Shown here: one piece after another, positions 38,296 to 45,350 of the stretch | How the letters are laid out: each line of letters starts with the position of its first letter | Position numbering within the stretch: the first letter of the stretch is position 1 | Source: a virus | DNA: 64,000 nucleotides | IMG/VR virus record: IMGVR_UViG_3300047550_003482 | Coordinates: 26,420-90,419 of that record | Strand: one strand, 5' to 3' | The notes under the pieces: generated by a model | Told to the model about the DNA's origin: nothing | Seen by the model: the letters and a program-made list of their open reading frames with translations, nothing else | Databases searched by the model: none | Position numbers and translations under genes: made by a program

Positions 38296-38328
38296 GATTT
38301 ACTCCTTGTTGCTGTTCACTAGAAATAC

Positions 38329-38357
38329 AGTATAGAACTAGACCGATTATTTGTCAA
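38329..38357 (-). promoter_or_regulatory. Sigma-70-type early promoter inside a gene end
   Basis: TTGACA (38352-38357), 17 bp, TATACT (38329-38334), minus strand. The -35 is coding sequence for the last residues of the upstream gene (I-D-K-stop). Confidence 0.86.
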
Positions 38358-38523
38358 TCCAAGAATAAAATTTATTTCCCCATGTACTAGGACGATACCA
38401 AACTTGCGGACACCAGCCAAAATATCGAGCAAGTTCAAATGCTTCTTCTTTGGTTTTGTCATGAAGCGTTAGTTCGGATTCGTTATTATTCCAAACGAAA
38501 CGCCAATCTTGCTTGATATTCAT
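38347..38523 (-). CDS. Small conserved phage protein
   Basis: 58 residues: NIKQDWRFVWNNNESELTLH, KEEAFELARYFGWCPQVWYR, STWGNKFYSWIDK. Its start overlaps the stop of the upstream gene (38520). The 3' end is shared with a promoter. Confidence 0.68.
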   Translation of the reverse strand: MNIKQDWRFVWNNNESELTLHDKTKEEAFELARYFGWCPQVWYRPSTWGNKFYSWIDK

Positions 38524-38990
38524 TCTTCTTCCTCTTGGACTTCAATAGCAATTGCCTCAGTCAACGGGCGGAACTCAGAGTTATCGTGGTACGCAACATA
38601 CCATTGACCATCACGGCGCAGAATGTAATTATATTCCTCGAATTGGGCACTTTGACGATAGTCTTCGTAATTCTTAAACCGGCGAGCTTCAACACCGGTT
38701 TCACCACGATCACGACCGTAGAAGGTAGTGAAATCTCGCAGGCGGACCTGTTCAGCAAAATACTCATCAGTACCGAACTTGTGAGGATTATCAAAACTGT
38801 GTTGCACACCAATCTCCGGACCCAGCGAACTCATATCGCCCAGGTCAATCAACTCACGGAGCTTAAACGGATCCGAATAGTGTTTTTGCAGAATCTTACC
38901 GTTGAAACTGAGGTAACCGTCACTATGACAGTATACCTGCTGGACAGTACCGTCTGCGAATTCAAGGGCGATTGTTGAGCGAGTAGCCAT
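38520..38990 (-). CDS. Conserved phage protein
   Basis: 156 residues. ATRSTIALEFADGTVQQVYC, HSDGYLSFNGKILQKHYSDP, TTFYGRDRGETGVEARRFKN, YNYILRRDGQWYVAYHDNSE. This arrangement recurs in many phages and some bacteria with no function known. Acidic C-terminal tail. Confidence 0.8.
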   Translation of the reverse strand: MATRSTIALEFADGTVQQVYCHSDGYLSFNGKILQKHYSDPFKLRELIDLGDMSSLGPEIGVQHSFDNPHKFGTDEYFAEQVRLRDFTTFYGRDRGETGVEARRFKNYEDYRQSAQFEEYNYILRRDGQWYVAYHDNSEFRPLTEAIAIEVQEEEE

Positions 38991-39028
38991 TTATTTGTTC
39001 CTTTTCGTTCAGTAGAAATACAATACAA

Positions 39029-39328
39029 TTAGGCAGGAAACACTGCCGTAAAACTAGAACTTGACGTTCCGCCATAGTCCTCGCTATACCGGCTAAAATC
39101 GCCGGATGCACGAACATACAACCTGCGAACAGGCACATTGGGAATTTCATGCCGATAAGCAGGGGCAACACAATCCCGGCTCATCCAAGGACCAAAGATT
39201 TCAAGGTCTTGCTTATTGCGAAGAACCTCCTGAATATCACTGATATACCAGTCGCCACGAGTCCGATCGACCCAAGCCTGACAGGCCGAACGTGCTTCAG
39301 ATTCAGTGCTGAAAAACTTTGCGTACAT
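39029..39328 (-). CDS. Hypothetical protein
   Basis: 99 residues: AKFFSTESEARSACQAWVDR, GDWYISDIQEVLRNK, then a Ser/Thr-rich end. A degenerate promoter-like sequence follows at about 39008-39040 (TATTGT without a proper -35). Confidence 0.62.
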   Translation of the reverse strand: MYAKFFSTESEARSACQAWVDRTRGDWYISDIQEVLRNKQDLEIFGPWMSRDCVAPAYRHEIPNVPVRRLYVRASGDFSRYSEDYGGTSSSSFTAVFPA

Positions 39329-39358
39329 GTTTTGCTCCAGTTCGTTCAGTAGAAATAC

Positions 39359-39387
39359 AGTATAACAGAGTTGGGATTTATTGTCAA
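39359..39387 (-). promoter_or_regulatory. Sigma-70-type early promoter
   Basis: TTGACA (39382-39387), 17 bp, TATACT (39359-39364), minus strand. The spacer AATAAATCCCAACTCTG is identical to that at 39877-39905. Confidence 0.86.
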
Positions 39388-39642
39388 TTATTGTTGTGCA
39401 TCACCTGTCTTGGGCACGATGTAGGCACTATCCAGGAGCAGTTGATATGCCAGCTTTTCGAGGTTCGTTGGGGGCTGTCCCAACTCTACTCGCATTGGCA
39501 TCCGCTCCAATTCGTCAACGCACTTCTGGACGAAATCAACATGCATTTCAATGCCCACACTATGGATAGGGCGAAGCAGTACAACAGGGGCAGTGCCCAT
39601 GGGTTGCAAGCGATTTCGCAGGATTTGGATGATATCTTCCAT
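39388..39642 (-). CDS. Hypothetical protein ending GDAQQ
   Basis: 84 residues, helical (DIIQILRNRLQPMGTAPVVL, VQKCVDELERMPM). The last residues YIVPKTGDAQQ correspond to YSVPKAGDSQQ of the gene at 39906-40154, and the shared DNA continues into the promoter. Only the ends are homologous. Confidence 0.65.
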   Translation of the reverse strand: MEDIIQILRNRLQPMGTAPVVLLRPIHSVGIEMHVDFVQKCVDELERMPMRVELGQPPTNLEKLAYQLLLDSAYIVPKTGDAQQ

Positions 39643-39649
39643 ATACGCT

Positions 39650-39715
39650 CCTTACTGTTGGCTTTCTGGTGCTACGACCGCCCTTAAAACTATGGTACGA
39701 TGTTCAGAAACTCAT
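39650..39715 (-). pseudogene. Broken copy of the 50-residue gene at 15917-16069
   Basis: Starts ATGAGTTTC followed by TGA, then continues in frame T-S-Y-H-S-F-K-G-G-R-S-T-R-K-P, matching M-S-F-R-T-A-Y-H-S-F-N-S-G-G-R-T-S-K-P of the intact gene. The fourth codon is a stop and the 3' half is missing. Confidence 0.75.
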
Positions 39716-39717
39716 TA

Positions 39718-39840
39718 TTATATCCTATATTCGGTTTCAACTTTCAATACAATTTGAAATGGAATGTCGAGTATCAGTGCTACCTCTCTAGTAGTGTATC
39801 CACTGGACAACAGTTCCTTAATCTTTTCAGTCACAGTCAT
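39718..39840 (-). CDS. Small helix-turn-helix-like protein
   Basis: 40 residues: MTVTEKIKELLSSGYTTREV, then ALILDIPFQIVLKVETE. Two helices around a turn, like the 46-residue protein at 36752-36892. GGAGTG lies 7 bases before the ATG. Confidence 0.62.
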   Translation of the reverse strand: MTVTEKIKELLSSGYTTREVALILDIPFQIVLKVETEYRI

Positions 39841-39876
39841 CAGTAGCACTCCTCAATTAATTTCTAACTTGAATAC

Positions 39877-39905
39877 AGTATAACAGAGTTGGGATTTATT
39901 GTCAA
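39877..39905 (-). promoter_or_regulatory. Sigma-70-type early promoter
   Basis: TTGACA (39900-39905), 17 bp, TATACT (39877-39882), minus strand. Duplicate of the promoter at 39359 including flanking coding sequence. Confidence 0.86.
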
Positions 39906-40154
39906 TTATTGTTGTGAATCACCAGCCTTAGGCACACTGTAGTCAACTACACAACCTGCCGGGATAGCACGGGTATGTGATATACCATGAGAATTCTTGA
40001 ATTGGATCAGGAGCATGCCGTTCTTGGCTTCGCCCTTGACCATACCAACACGACCCACATACTTGCGAACATAACGGTGCATTTTGCCGCTACGGCTCAT
40101 GAGGCTGACAACCCAAACGTATCGTCCTTGCCAAAGTGTTTCCTGATAGGTCAT
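39906..40154 (-). CDS. Small basic protein ending GDSQQ
   Basis: 82 residues: LWQGRYVWVVSLMSRSGKMH, YVRKYVGRVGMVKGEAKNGM, LLIQFKNSHGISHTRAIPAG. A beta-barrel (KOW/SH3-like) reading fits. The end shares DNA with the gene at 39388-39642. Confidence 0.65.
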   Translation of the reverse strand: MTYQETLWQGRYVWVVSLMSRSGKMHRYVRKYVGRVGMVKGEAKNGMLLIQFKNSHGISHTRAIPAGCVVDYSVPKAGDSQQ

Positions 40155-40159
40155 TTTGT

Positions 40160-40321
40160 TTACTCAATGCCCATAATAAGCATGGGAATATTACCAGACG
40201 GACCACGAAGTTCTACATCATTCAGAGGATGAGTAATATTTGGCAGAAAAGGATCATCAATCCGAACTTCTTCATCGGGGTCCAAAGTCTGAAGAATACG
40301 GATCAGTTCTTGAACTGTCAT
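40160..40321 (-). CDS. Small acidic protein of the MTVxxLIxLLQ type
   Basis: 53 residues: MTVQELIRILQTLDPDEEVR, then PFLPNITHPLNDVELRGPSG. Paralogue-like to the 45-residue protein at 16789-16926 in its first 19 residues. AAGGAGC precedes the start. Confidence 0.7.
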   Translation of the reverse strand: MTVQELIRILQTLDPDEEVRIDDPFLPNITHPLNDVELRGPSGNIPMLIMGIE

Positions 40322-40332
40322 TTCTTTGCTCC

Positions 40333-40515
40333 TTACTTCTCAATACGAACACAAACAGCCGGTATAGTGACGCCAATCAAGCGTTTATCATGGGCTGCTT
40401 TGTATATTAACTGTGAGGCACGTTCACACTTTTCCTGTGTAGAAAATTCCGGACCAGTCGTAAAAGTAGAACCATTTGCCAACATGACCATGATCCAAAC
40501 TACAGTATTCATCAT
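40333..40515 (-). CDS. Small exported or anchored protein
   Basis: 60 residues. Hydrophobic start (NTVVWIMVMLANG), then STQEKCERASQLIYKAAHDK and PAVCVRIEK. Two cysteines in the mature part, as in the paralogue at 6713-6892. Confidence 0.68.
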   Translation of the reverse strand: MMNTVVWIMVMLANGSTFTTGPEFSTQEKCERASQLIYKAAHDKRLIGVTIPAVCVRIEK

Positions 40516-40540
40516 TTACTCCTTATTGCCTATATGTGTA

Positions 40541-40789
40541 TTAGACGTTCAAATCAGCTTGGTGAGTGTACCGCACTTGAAAATTCCAAGCGTCCTTCTC
40601 GTGTTGAACCATTTGACCATGCTCTTCCCACTCATAGGTAACACCATAATCGGAAGTATGATCACTGGTTGCGCCGGGATACTTTCGGACGCTGACAATG
40701 GTGACCTTGATTTTACCTGAGCCAACCCAAACTTCGCCAACGTTGAAAGCAGGGCCAGTTGCCTTGTGAAACTTGATCTTGCCGTTCAT
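40541..40789 (-). CDS. Small hypothetical protein
   Basis: 82 residues: GPAFNVGEVWVGSGKIKVTI, VTYEWEEHGQMVQHEKDAWN. Beta-rich by eye. First gene behind the promoter at 40821-40849. Confidence 0.66.
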   Translation of the reverse strand: MNGKIKFHKATGPAFNVGEVWVGSGKIKVTIVSVRKYPGATSDHTSDYGVTYEWEEHGQMVQHEKDAWNFQVRYTHQADLNV

Positions 40790-40820
40790 TTCGTTTGCTC
40801 CTGTTTTCTAACTTGAATAC

Positions 40821-40849
40821 AGTATAGCACTAGCCCGATTTATTGTCAA
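40821..40849 (-). promoter_or_regulatory. Sigma-70-type early promoter
   Basis: TTGACA (40844-40849), 17 bp, TATACT (40821-40826), minus strand. Confidence 0.86.
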
Positions 40850-40851
40850 AT

Positions 40852-41082
40852 TTAGTAATCCGCTACCAATTTGCCATCACTGTTAACCCAAACATAAAGG
40901 CGTCCGTCGTGCATTTCATTATCAACTGGATATCGAAAATTGTAGGCAAATTGACCACCATTGGTGATACCTACAAATTCTGCCAGTAGAACACGATCCT
41001 TGGGATGATTTTTACGAATCAATGATTCAAGGGTGGTAGAGTCCAACCACGAACATTTACGAAGTGTTTCAACAGTAATCAT
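40852..41082 (-). CDS. Small hypothetical protein
   Basis: 76 residues from MITVETLRKCSWLDSTTLES. Later EFVGITNGGQFAYNFRYPVD and GRLYVWVNSDGKLVADY. The start is preceded by GGAGTTGAATGAA from the upstream gene end. Confidence 0.66.
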   Translation of the reverse strand: MITVETLRKCSWLDSTTLESLIRKNHPKDRVLLAEFVGITNGGQFAYNFRYPVDNEMHDGRLYVWVNSDGKLVADY

Positions 41083-41083
41083 T

Positions 41084-41290
41084 TCATTCAACTCCAATTA
41101 ATTCATCCTTGCAACCTAGTAGACTACGAACCGTATCGTTGGACAGCCACTTGGGATCTCCACCGCCCGTAGGTAATACCAATATCCTGTAATGTACATT
41201 CTTCATCGTAGACAGTACTACATGAGCGCGGCCGTCTATGCGAAAGACCTTGGGAATTTCTTCATCACTGATCAACGTGTTATTCATCAT
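41084..41290 (-). CDS. Small hypothetical protein with GVE end
   Basis: 68 residues: SDEEIPKVFRIDGRAHVVLS, MKNVHYRILVLPTGGGDPKW, ending ELIGVE. Not a NERI protein, yet its last codons also spell GGAGTTGAATGA, reused as ribosome site for the next gene. Confidence 0.66.
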   Translation of the reverse strand: MMNNTLISDEEIPKVFRIDGRAHVVLSTMKNVHYRILVLPTGGGDPKWLSNDTVRSLLGCKDELIGVE

Positions 41291-41493
41291 TCAACTCCGA
41301 AATGTTGTTTAAGCAAATTGGCTTGATCTATTGCCTTATATCCATGCGTAAAACGCCATGGACTGTTCTCTACGATGAGGGCGCACTCTTCTACAATCAA
41401 CTGGGCGAACTTTTTGAAAGTGGGATGAGGTTCAAAATCATCGCATTCGTAAATGCCGGCTTCGATCATAAGTTCCTTGATTCGTTCGTTCAT
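41287..41493 (-). CDS. NERI-family small phage protein
   Basis: 68 residues: NERIKELMIEAGIYE, core FKKFAQLIVEECALIV, tail LLKQHFGVE. Second NERI array, 41.3-42.6 kb. Confidence 0.85.
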   Translation of the reverse strand: MNERIKELMIEAGIYECDDFEPHPTFKKFAQLIVEECALIVENSPWRFTHGYKAIDQANLLKQHFGVE

Positions 41494-41735
41494 TCTCCAA
41501 CTCCGAAATCTCTTTTGATAGTTCGCTTACACTGTGCGGCACCTGAAGCGAATTCAGGCATATTGTGAAAATCACCTGCTCCCTGTACTGCACCACAGAT
41601 TAGCATACATTCCTTCACAACAGCCATGGCAAAGTTTTGCAGTGCTTGCTGGTCCATAATTGCACTTTTATCTCCATCGTTAAAATAGTCCCAAGCACCA
41701 GAAGTTTTTGCCAATTCGAAAATTCGTTGGTTCAT
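41490..41735 (-). CDS. NERI-family small phage protein
   Basis: 81 residues: NQRIFELAKTSGAWDY, core LQNFAMAVVKECMLIC, tail TIKRDFGVGE. Divergent in the core (AMAVVKEC). Confidence 0.82.
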   Translation of the reverse strand: MNQRIFELAKTSGAWDYFNDGDKSAIMDQQALQNFAMAVVKECMLICGAVQGAGDFHNMPEFASGAAQCKRTIKRDFGVGE

Positions 41736-41959
41736 CGCTCAACCCCGAAATGCTGCTTAATAACTCGACTGACTTCATAATCATCGTCGGAAGACAAACC
41801 AATTTTGTGTCTAAAATCAATACCGATACACTCCCGAACAATCAGTTCGGCGAACTTTTGATACCATTCCGCAGGAATATTCATACCTTCACTAAATGCT
41901 TCCTGATCCATTTCTTCAGTAGTCTGTTCAGCCAGTTCTTTAATAAATCGTTCGTTCAT
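41732..41959 (-). CDS. NERI-family small phage protein
   Basis: 75 residues from MNERFIKELAEQTTEE; a one-residue insertion breaks the NERI head. Core QKFAELIVRECIGID, tail VIKQHFGVER. Confidence 0.83.
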   Translation of the reverse strand: MNERFIKELAEQTTEEMDQEAFSEGMNIPAEWYQKFAELIVRECIGIDFRHKIGLSSDDDYEVSRVIKQHFGVER

Positions 41960-42180
41960 CACCGAATCTCCACGGGGTTGAGTTCAAACGTCATACCGTA
42001 GTCTTGATCTTTCCAAGTAACGAGAACATATGCTTCACGCACTGGTTCATACCGATATTCCAGACTCATGCCAGCGTAGTAGGGATCACTATTTTTCGCA
42101 CGGTTTTTCTTTTTCTCGGCCTCTTCTTTAGTCCAAAAAAGACCCTTACTTGTTTTGTAAACCTTTTTGATTTCCATCAT
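41959..42180 (-). CDS. Small hypothetical protein
   Basis: 73 residues. KVYKTSKGLFWTKEEAEKKK looks like a small strand-helix unit; SLEYRYEPVREAYVLVTWKD follows. Inserted between NERI genes with short overlaps. Confidence 0.66.
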   Translation of the reverse strand: MMEIKKVYKTSKGLFWTKEEAEKKKNRAKNSDPYYAGMSLEYRYEPVREAYVLVTWKDQDYGMTFELNPVEIR

Positions 42181-42380
42181 TCAACTCCAAAATGTTCTTT
42201 CAATCTATCACCTAACAAAGTTTCAATCGTTGCGGTTTCACTAACAAAGTTAGCACATTCCCGCACGATCAACTCGGCTAATTTTTCTGGGTTAAACTCC
42301 CTGATATCAAAAGAGTTTCCGCTGGAACCATAAAATTTCATCCCAGCTTGTTTGTAAAGTTCACGAATTCGTTCGTTCAC
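42177..42380 (-). CDS. NERI-family small phage protein
   Basis: 67 residues: NERIRELYKQAGMKFYG, core EKLAELIVRECANFV, tail RLKEHFGVE. Confidence 0.85.
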   Translation of the reverse strand: MNERIRELYKQAGMKFYGSSGNSFDIREFNPEKLAELIVRECANFVSETATIETLLGDRLKEHFGVE

Positions 42381-42628
42381 GATTCAACTCCGAAATGTTC
42401 TCTGATGGCCAGGTTGTTGCTCATAATTCCGTCAGAATATGCCGGGTTAGTTGATTTCAACATATCTGCGGAATTATAACTTACTCTCAGGCATTCCTGT
42501 ACAATCAACTCGGCGAACTTTTCCAAATCTGCCGGAGTAATTACCGCAGTGTCAATTCCCAAATGTTGCAGGTGTGCTTCAAATTTAATTTGAGCCTGCT
42601 TAGCCAGTTGAAAGATTCGTTCGTTCAT
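42377..42628 (-). CDS. NERI-family small phage protein
   Basis: 83 residues: NERIFQLAKQAQIKFE, core LEKFAELIVQECLRVS, tail AIREHFGVES. First gene behind the promoter at 42661-42689, which should drive the array to 40.85 kb. Confidence 0.85.
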   Translation of the reverse strand: MNERIFQLAKQAQIKFEAHLQHLGIDTAVITPADLEKFAELIVQECLRVSYNSADMLKSTNPAYSDGIMSNNLAIREHFGVES

Positions 42629-42660
42629 TTCAGACTCCCGTTATTGCTCACTAGAAATAC

Positions 42661-42689
42661 AGTATAGCACTAGCCCGATTTGTTGTCAA
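42661..42689 (-). promoter_or_regulatory. Sigma-70-type early promoter
   Basis: TTGACA (42684-42689), 17 bp, TATACT (42661-42666), minus strand. It directly abuts the nadV terminator, giving a sharply insulated unit boundary. Confidence 0.87.
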
Positions 42690-42690
42690 G

Positions 42691-42723
42691 TTAAAAAAAA
42701 TACGGGACCTAAGCCCCGTATTT
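42691..42723 (-). terminator. Rho-independent terminator of nadV
   Basis: Stem AAATACGGG (42698-42706) with CCCGTATTT (42715-42723), 8-base loop, followed on the minus strand by a run of eight T. It ends nadV transcription about 15 bases after the stop codon. Confidence 0.92.
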
Positions 42724-42738
42724 CAATCTTACATAAAG

Positions 42739-44109
42739 TTATGCCCTACTGTTTGCTCGGACTTGATCAAAGGTGTACTCAGTGATCAACTGTCCATTCT
42801 TGAACACAGTTTCTAGACAGTCCTCTGGCCAATCTTCAACGGCACTATGGTATTGACCATTGAAATTCTTGTACAGAGTAACTCTACCGGCCTTACTTAC
42901 TTTGCCCTTGTCAGTAATAGGATCCTTGTAAATAGGACGCCATTCTCCATTAATTTTTACAGCACTTGCCTTCATAGCAAACTTCTGAGTGTCACGATCA
43001 ACTTGTTGACAAAGTGCACCTCCCATTCCAAAGGTGATATTATCAGCACTATAACCCAATTCGGTCAGAGCGGCTAGTATATCATCAATAGATTGATAAT
43101 TTACGCCATCGCCTTGAATAATACGAACATGATTCAGAATCTTGTAGCCTTTGCTGTTAACTACGCTACCAAACTTACTATCTAAAATTTGGATCAATCT
43201 CTTGTTCACTTCAACTGGATCTCCGCTGTCAGGACGAATAACAACTGTAGCACCACTGTCAATGACCTGTTGGCGAAGTTCTTCACCCCAGAGTTTTTCT
43301 GCTGCGTTAAAGATGTCATAACTATCACTAACAACAGCGAGAATAGAGCCTGGACGAGCGAATTGAGCGAGCATATTCGCATATGCCTTTACCTCCCCGT
43401 CACGACCCCAACTCGTAATCGTAGAATGTTCGGCTGCGGGTATGGAAAAGCCAGCGACGCCTGCATTGTAAAACTCACGGGCATACAAAACACCAGTAAT
43501 AGTGTCAGTGCCCATGAAGTTAACCAAATGTGCTGCTGATCCAATACCAGATGTTTCTAAACTAGAAACTCCGCGGGCCGAAAAGTCATGAAGTTTAAAA
43601 TCAATAAGGCTAGGATCACCAGTACGCTCCAAATAGTTCAGAATAAGTTGACGAATAGTCCAACTCTGTGTTGCCACAGTAGTTGGATACCAAATAGCAC
43701 GTAGCAGAGCAGTTTCTAGCCAAGTTGTGAGCCAGAAACATTCTGGATCAGTGTTTTCAATTGTGGCAAGTACATTCTTAACCGGTACAACTGTTCCTTC
43801 TGGGACGGCTCGGATAACAACTGGGAGAAATCCACCGTGCTTATCCAGAATGTATTGCCATCCTTGGCGGTTAAAGGGCTCACCGTGTGCGGTAAGAATT
43901 TCTTCAGCAATTTCGATGTCTGCTTGAGTGATAGGCTCAAGCAGGTATTCCTTGATAAAAGCCTGTAGTCCGAAGAATACAGTTCTATCGTATCGACCCC
44001 CTCGACTTTCAATATACGAATAAACACCTGTAGTACCTAGTGGGTATTGCCATGCCATTGAACACTTGTAACTGTCCACATTCAAAATAATATTTTTTGC
44101 GAGTTTCAT
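42739..44109 (-). CDS. nadV: Nicotinamide phosphoribosyltransferase
   Basis: 456 residues. Family landmarks: FKLHDFSARGVSSLETSGIG (171-190), AHLVNFMGTDT, PAAEHSTITSWGRDGE with His228 (the residue phosphorylated in human NAMPT) and VVIRPDSGDPVE (289-300), which holds the PRPP-binding Arg and Asp. It converts nicotinamide and PRPP to NMN. With the NadM-Nudix protein 4 kb upstream this makes a complete two-step route to NAD, as described for phages that rebuild NAD after host NADase defences. It has its own terminator. Confidence 0.95.
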   Translation of the reverse strand: MKLAKNIILNVDSYKCSMAWQYPLGTTGVYSYIESRGGRYDRTVFFGLQAFIKEYLLEPITQADIEIAEEILTAHGEPFNRQGWQYILDKHGGFLPVVIRAVPEGTVVPVKNVLATIENTDPECFWLTTWLETALLRAIWYPTTVATQSWTIRQLILNYLERTGDPSLIDFKLHDFSARGVSSLETSGIGSAAHLVNFMGTDTITGVLYAREFYNAGVAGFSIPAAEHSTITSWGRDGEVKAYANMLAQFARPGSILAVVSDSYDIFNAAEKLWGEELRQQVIDSGATVVIRPDSGDPVEVNKRLIQILDSKFGSVVNSKGYKILNHVRIIQGDGVNYQSIDDILAALTELGYSADNITFGMGGALCQQVDRDTQKFAMKASAVKINGEWRPIYKDPITDKGKVSKAGRVTLYKNFNGQYHSAVEDWPEDCLETVFKNGQLITEYTFDQVRANSRA

Positions 44110-44181
44110 TTTAAGTTCCTTAAAAAGTTAAATTGCCCTAAGTCTATCTCAGGGACTTTTTTGTAGTTCTTGAGTTTATTT

Positions 44182-44189
44182 GATAAATA
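44182..44189 (+). promoter_or_regulatory. GATAAATA late-promoter-like motif
   Basis: GATAAATA followed by C, 26 bases before the plus-strand nuclease gene. It lies inside an imperfect inverted repeat (GTAGTTC at 44163-44169 and GAACTAC at 44193-44199). Confidence 0.45.
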
Positions 44190-44215
44190 CTTGAACTACA
44201 TAGAGAGATTATACA

Positions 44216-45148
44216 ATGACTCAGAGTAAAAATCAAGTATTTTTGGATAAAGCCAAGAAAATTCACGGCGACAAATTTGATTATTCCAAAGTTGAATGCC
44301 GCACCGCTAAGACCAAAGTTACCATTATCTGTAAGGAACATGGCGATTTTTTGGTCACTCCTAATAACCATCTGTATGGAAACGGGTGCCCAAAATGTCG
44401 TGGTAGAGGATTTACCGCTACTGAGCAACTTGAGAACTTTATCAAAGATGGTCATAGAATTCATAATAACAAATATGATTATTCACTTGTTAACATAACT
44501 GATGCAAAATTAACAATCATATGTCCTATTCATGGCAATTTTCAGCAACTTCGTCGGGCACATATCATCAATAAATCGGGGTGTCCTGAATGCGGTAGAC
44601 TTACTGCTAATTTCAAAACTACCTTGTCCAAAGATGAATTTGTCACTAAAGCCAACGAAACTCATAATAACAGATACACTTACGATAATGTAGTTTACCA
44701 AGGTGCTCATAAGAAGGTTAATGTCACTTGTCTCACTCACGGTGATTTTAATATCACACCGGCTAATCATTGGAGCAATGGAGTTGGCTGTCCATCCTGT
44801 TTCAACAGTAATCCCAGTAAAGGGGAAGTTAAGATTTACGATTGGCTTACTAAACATAACATTCATTTTGAGTTTCAGAAATCATTCCCTGACCTATATT
44901 ATAAATCCAAAAAAGGTCGCTTAAAATTCGATTTCTATATTCCCGAGAAAAACCTTTTAATAGAATTTGACGGTGAATATCATTATAACCCAATCTCCTT
45001 TTCTAAACTAATATCCAAAGAGGAACAATTATTACTGACACAAACAAGAGACCGACTCAAAACCGAATACGCTGAAAAGAATGGATACAAACTTTTACGC
45101 ATCAGATATGATGACGATATTTTGTCCATGTTAGAAACTGTCATTTGA
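44216..45148 (+). CDS. Zinc-ribbon repeats plus Vsr/DUF559-like endonuclease
   Basis: 310 residues on the plus strand. Three repeats of about 55-65 residues share F-D-Y-S-x-V (or Y), I-C-x-x-H-G-x-F and G-C-P-K-C patterns (ICKEHGDF, NGCPKCRGRG; ICPIHGNF, SGCPECGRL; CLTHGDFN, VGCPSCFN). A C-terminal nuclease domain follows: GEVKIYDWLTKHNIHFEFQK, LKFDFYIPEKNLLIEFDGEY and KNGYKLLRIRYDD, with Asp/Glu-x-Asp-Gly-Glu typical of very-short-patch and DUF559 nucleases. These are free-standing homing-type nucleases in phages. It sits divergently between nadV and the macro-domain operon. Confidence 0.85.
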   Translation: MTQSKNQVFLDKAKKIHGDKFDYSKVECRTAKTKVTIICKEHGDFLVTPNNHLYGNGCPKCRGRGFTATEQLENFIKDGHRIHNNKYDYSLVNITDAKLTIICPIHGNFQQLRRAHIINKSGCPECGRLTANFKTTLSKDEFVTKANETHNNRYTYDNVVYQGAHKKVNVTCLTHGDFNITPANHWSNGVGCPSCFNSNPSKGEVKIYDWLTKHNIHFEFQKSFPDLYYKSKKGRLKFDFYIPEKNLLIEFDGEYHYNPISFSKLISKEEQLLLTQTRDRLKTEYAEKNGYKLLRIRYDDDILSMLETVI

Positions 45149-45349
45149 CTCCTGAACTATCTTGGCAAATTCTTCAACGCTTTGACTCCACGTTGTCCAC
45201 CCGTCGTCAGTGAATCCTTCAAACTTACACATTTCAATGCCGTTTGATGTGAGCCACACTTCTGTGCCAGTATCTGAATAACCTTGAAAGATTCCCACAA
45301 CTTCACCGGACTGCGGATGTTTCAAGTTAAAACCTTCCTTATACATCAT
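45131..45349 (-). CDS. Small hypothetical protein
   Basis: 72 residues from an ATG preceded by GGAGG. FNLKHPQSGEVVGIFQGYSD, TGTEVWLTSNGIEMCKFEGF, DDGWTTWSQSVEEFAKI. It overlaps the 3' end of the convergent nuclease gene by 18 bases. Unknown. Confidence 0.65.
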   Translation of the reverse strand: MMYKEGFNLKHPQSGEVVGIFQGYSDTGTEVWLTSNGIEMCKFEGFTDDGWTTWSQSVEEFAKIVQESNDSF

Positions 45350-45350
45350 A

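Noticed and set aside
39001-39045. Promoter-like sequence before the gene at 38990
   Set aside because: TATTGT resembles a decayed -10 and the leader is similar, but no -35 exists at 15-19 bp. It is probably a dead copy.
44131-44165. Terminator-like sequence between nadV and the Vsr-like gene
   Set aside because: CCCT and AGGG form only a 4-bp stem before a T-run, and no transcript end is expected there; both flanking genes start from this gap.
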